Assembly (NCBI GenBank): GCA_013822915.1
Contig: PNLG01000125.1
Coordinates: forward strand, 1-8,489
Origin: Sphingomonas sp.
GTDB taxonomy: Bacteria; Pseudomonadota; Alphaproteobacteria; Sphingomonadales; Sphingomonadaceae
Direction: 5' to 3'
DNA: 8,489 nucleotides
Both the position numbers and the translations under genes were made by a program. Numbering within the stretch: the stretch's first letter is position 1; each line of letters starts with the position of its first letter. This document shows, one piece after another, positions 6,309-8,489 of this stretch. A model generated the notes under the pieces. It made no database searches. It saw nothing but the letters and a program-made list of their open reading frames with translations, and was not told the origin of the DNA.

Positions 6309-8489
6309 CTGAGGCAGCGGCCCGGATCATTCACCGGATCGTCGCGCACGCCGTGCAGCGGCCATGGGCGCTGCTGTGCGCGCTTCTACTGTTGACGGTG
6401 ACAGCGGCATGGTTTGCCGCGTCGCATTTTGCGATGACAACCAACACCCAGGCGCTGATTTCGCCCAAAGTCGCGTGGCGCGTGAACGAGGCTGAACTGA
6501 ACACCGCTTTTCCGCAATTGACCGAGACGACGCTGATTGTGATCGACGGGCGCACGCCCGAGTTGGCGGAGCTGGCGGCGGCGCGGCTCGCTGAGCGGCT
6601 GGCGGCGGACACCGCGCGGTTCCGGGCGGTCAAGCGGCCCGATGGCGGGCCGTGGTTGGCGCAGCACGGCGTGTTGTTCGGGACGGTTGCGCAAGTGCAA
6701 TCGACGACACAGTCGCTGATTGCGGCACAACCGTTGCTCGGCCCGCTGGCGGCTGACCCGTCGCTGCGCGGGATTGCGGGCGCTTTGGGCACGATCTTGA
6801 CGGGCGTGGAAAATGGATCGGCGAAACTCGCCGATATCGACCGGCCAATGGCGTCGCTTGACGATGCGCTGACCAGGGTATTGGCGGGGCGCCCGGCGTA
6901 TTTTTCTTGGACCGCGCTGTTCGCGGCAAAAGGCGGGCAATTGCCCCCGACCCGCCGGTCGATCCTTGCGCGGCCAGTGCTCGATTTCGGGGCGCTCAAG
7001 CCGGGGGACAAGGCGGTTGCCGCTATCCATGCCGCAGCGCGCGCGGCGCAGCTTGATGCGGCCCACGGGGTGCGGGTGGCCGTGACCGGCGATGTGCCGC
7101 TGAATGATGAGGAGTTTTCCTCGCTTGAGGAAAATATCGGGCTTGTCGCAATCATTATGGCGCTGGCGATGCTGGTGACGCTCTGGTTCGCGGTGCGTTC
7201 GGCCAAGATTTTGGCGGCGATTGTCGTGACCATCATCGCCGGGTTGGTGATGGCAACCGCGATCGGGCTGGCTGCGGTTGGCACGCTCAATCTTATCTCG
7301 GTGGCGTTCATCCCGCTGTTCGTCGGGCTGGGCGTTGATTTCGGCATACAGATTGCGGTGCGGTTCAACGATGAGCGGCACCGGGGCGCGGCGACTGGCC
7401 AGGCGCTTGAAAATGCGGCCGCCGCACTTGGTGCGCCGCTGGCGCTGGCGGCGGGTGCCGTGTTTTTGGGGTTTGGCGCGTTTTTGCCGACCGATTATGT
7501 CGGCATATCGGAACTGGGGATTATCGCGGGGCTCGGCATGGTCGTGGCGTTGGCGCTGTCGGTGACGCTGCTCCCCGCGCTCCTCGTGCTGATGGCACCG
7601 GGCAGCCCCGCGCAAGAGGTGGGCTTTGCGCAGGCAGCGCCCATCGATCGCTGGCTGGCGCGGCATCGGCGGTCGGTGCTGTGGGCATTTGCGCTGTCGA
7701 TGCTGGGCAGTATCGCGCTGCTCCCGCTGGTGCAGTTTGATTTCAACCCGCTCCACCTGCGCAATCCGCAGGGGCCCGCGATGCGCGCGCTTGCGGACCT
7801 GATGCGCGATCCGCTGCGCACGCCCAATACGATTGCGGTGGTCGCGCCGAATGCGGATGCGGCGCGTGCGCTGGTCCGCCGGGTCGGCACGCTCCCCGAA
7901 GTGGCGCAGGCGGTGTCGATCGACAGCTATATCCCGGACCATCAGGATGAAAAGCTGGCGCTGGTGCAGGATGCGGCGTTGTTGCTCGACCTGACGCTGA
8001 ACCCGTTCGATGTCGCGCCGCCGCCCGTCGATGCGGCGGTTGTCGCAGCACTTGCCGCGACGCGCGACCAATTGGCGCGGGTGGCAGCAGCGCAAACCGG
8101 ACCGGCGGCGGCGCACGCAAAGGCGCTGGCGGCGACGCTGGGGCGGCTGGCGACGGCGACGCCTGCGGTGCGGGCGCGCGCGGCGGCGGTGCTGATCCCC
8201 CCGCTCATCGTGATGCTCGATCAAACGCGCGCGGTGCTCCAGGCGGGGGAAGTAACGCGCGAGACACTGCCGCCCGACATTGCCGATGACTGGATCGCCA
8301 AGGACGGCAAGGCGCGCGTGCAGATTTTCCCGCGCGGCGACAGCAATGACAACCGCGTGCTGCGCCGCTTTACCGCTGCCGTTGCAAAGGTCGCGCCCGC
8401 CGCCACCGGCCTGCCTGTCGCGACGCAGGAAGCGGCGCGGACGGTCGCCTGGGCGTTTGTGCAGGCCGGGGCGATTGCGCTGGCGCTGG
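6305..8489 (+). CDS. hpnN: HpnN-like hopanoid-associated RND (MMPL-type) transporter, 3'-truncated by window edge
   Basis: HpnN is an inner-membrane RND transporter of the hopanoid pathway, shown in other bacteria to be needed for moving hopanoids to the outer membrane. 728 residues are visible; family members run to roughly 850-900, so the C-terminal helices lie outside the window. TM1 is about residues 20-42. A large periplasmic loop follows (43-277), then TM2-6 (about 278-298, 302-323, 328-350, 377-395, 402-428) and TM7 (458-476). A second periplasmic loop spans about 477-714, and TM8 is starting at the edge. TM4 carries GLGVDFGIQ (341-349), with the buried aspartate typical of RND proteins. 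FDFNPLHLRNP (478-488) and SYIPDHQDEKLALVQDA (541-557) look characteristic of HpnN. No ATG precedes TM1. CTG 6305 overlaps the preceding stop as CTGA and yields a family-like N-terminus (ARIIHRIVAHAVQRPW). GTG 6353 is the alternative, and ATG 6434 would delete TM1. Confidence 0.85.
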   Translation, partial: MTEAAARIIHRIVAHAVQRPWALLCALLLLTVTAAWFAASHFAMTTNTQALISPKVAWRVNEAELNTAFPQLTETTLIVIDGRTPELAELAAARLAERLAADTARFRAVKRPDGGPWLAQHGVLFGTVAQVQSTTQSLIAAQPLLGPLAADPSLRGIAGALGTILTGVENGSAKLADIDRPMASLDDALTRVLAGRPAYFSWTALFAAKGGQLPPTRRSILARPVLDFGALKPGDKAVAAIHAAARAAQLDAAHGVRVAVTGDVPLNDEEFSSLEENIGLVAIIMALAMLVTLWFAVRSAKILAAIVVTIIAGLVMATAIGLAAVGTLNLISVAFIPLFVGLGVDFGIQIAVRFNDERHRGAATGQALENAAAALGAPLALAAGAVFLGFGAFLPTDYVGISELGIIAGLGMVVALALSVTLLPALLVLMAPGSPAQEVGFAQAAPIDRWLARHRRSVLWAFALSMLGSIALLPLVQFDFNPLHLRNPQGPAMRALADLMRDPLRTPNTIAVVAPNADAARALVRRVGTLPEVAQAVSIDSYIPDHQDEKLALVQDAALLLDLTLNPFDVAPPPVDAAVVAALAATRDQLARVAAAQTGPAAAHAKALAATLGRLATATPAVRARAAAVLIPPLIVMLDQTRAVLQAGEVTRETLPPDIADDWIAKDGKARVQIFPRGDSNDNRVLRRFTAAVAKVAPAATGLPVATQEAARTVAWAFVQAGAIALAL

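Noticed and set aside
6386..8224. 612-codon open frame on the minus strand opposite hpnN
   Set aside because: Its translation is a low-complexity mix dominated by Arg, His, Gln and Pro with no domain. It is the expected antisense shadow of a high-GC gene, and the plus strand has a clear HpnN family match.

Overview
The window looks like chromosomal DNA from a high-GC alphaproteobacterium, most likely of the Sphingomonadales. This rests on the GC-rich coding, a plant/alphaproteobacterial-type glutamate-cysteine ligase beside rsmE, an alphaproteobacterial-style Dxs sequence, and an HpnN-type hopanoid RND transporter. The taxon is inferred from protein style; no rRNA or other marker is present. 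I see no insertion sequence, phage gene, tRNA, rRNA or CRISPR array.

Layout. Positions 1-210 (+) are the C-terminal end of an unrecognised membrane protein cut by the window edge. A 123-bp spacer (211-333) holds a perfect 7-bp stem-loop. Positions 334-1656 (+) encode a multi-pass membrane protein with an isoprenylcysteine-methyltransferase-like C-terminal domain. It converges on gshA so tightly that the two stop codons share bases. Positions 3803-1653 (-) are a two-gene operon, rsmE then gshA (16S rRNA m3U1498 methyltransferase and glutamate-cysteine ligase). A 112-bp divergent intergenic region separates rsmE from a rightward operon of three genes. These are dxs (3916-5841), a secreted DUF2141 protein (5838-6308) and an HpnN-like RND transporter that runs off the right edge (6305 to beyond 8489).

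How the genes fit together. Dxs makes 1-deoxy-D-xylulose 5-phosphate, the entry point of the MEP route to isoprenoid precursors. HpnN moves hopanoids, which are made from those precursors, toward the outer membrane. The right-hand operon therefore joins precursor supply at one end to export of a product at the other, with an uncharacterised periplasmic DUF2141 protein between them. All three genes overlap by 4 bp (GTGA and an apparent CTGA), which suggests translational coupling and makes a rare CTG start for hpnN the best reading. The main candidate for unexplored biology is the DUF2141 protein as an accessory factor in hopanoid or isoprenoid-lipid handling. The rest of the window is ordinary housekeeping, and I do not see a clearly new multi-gene system.
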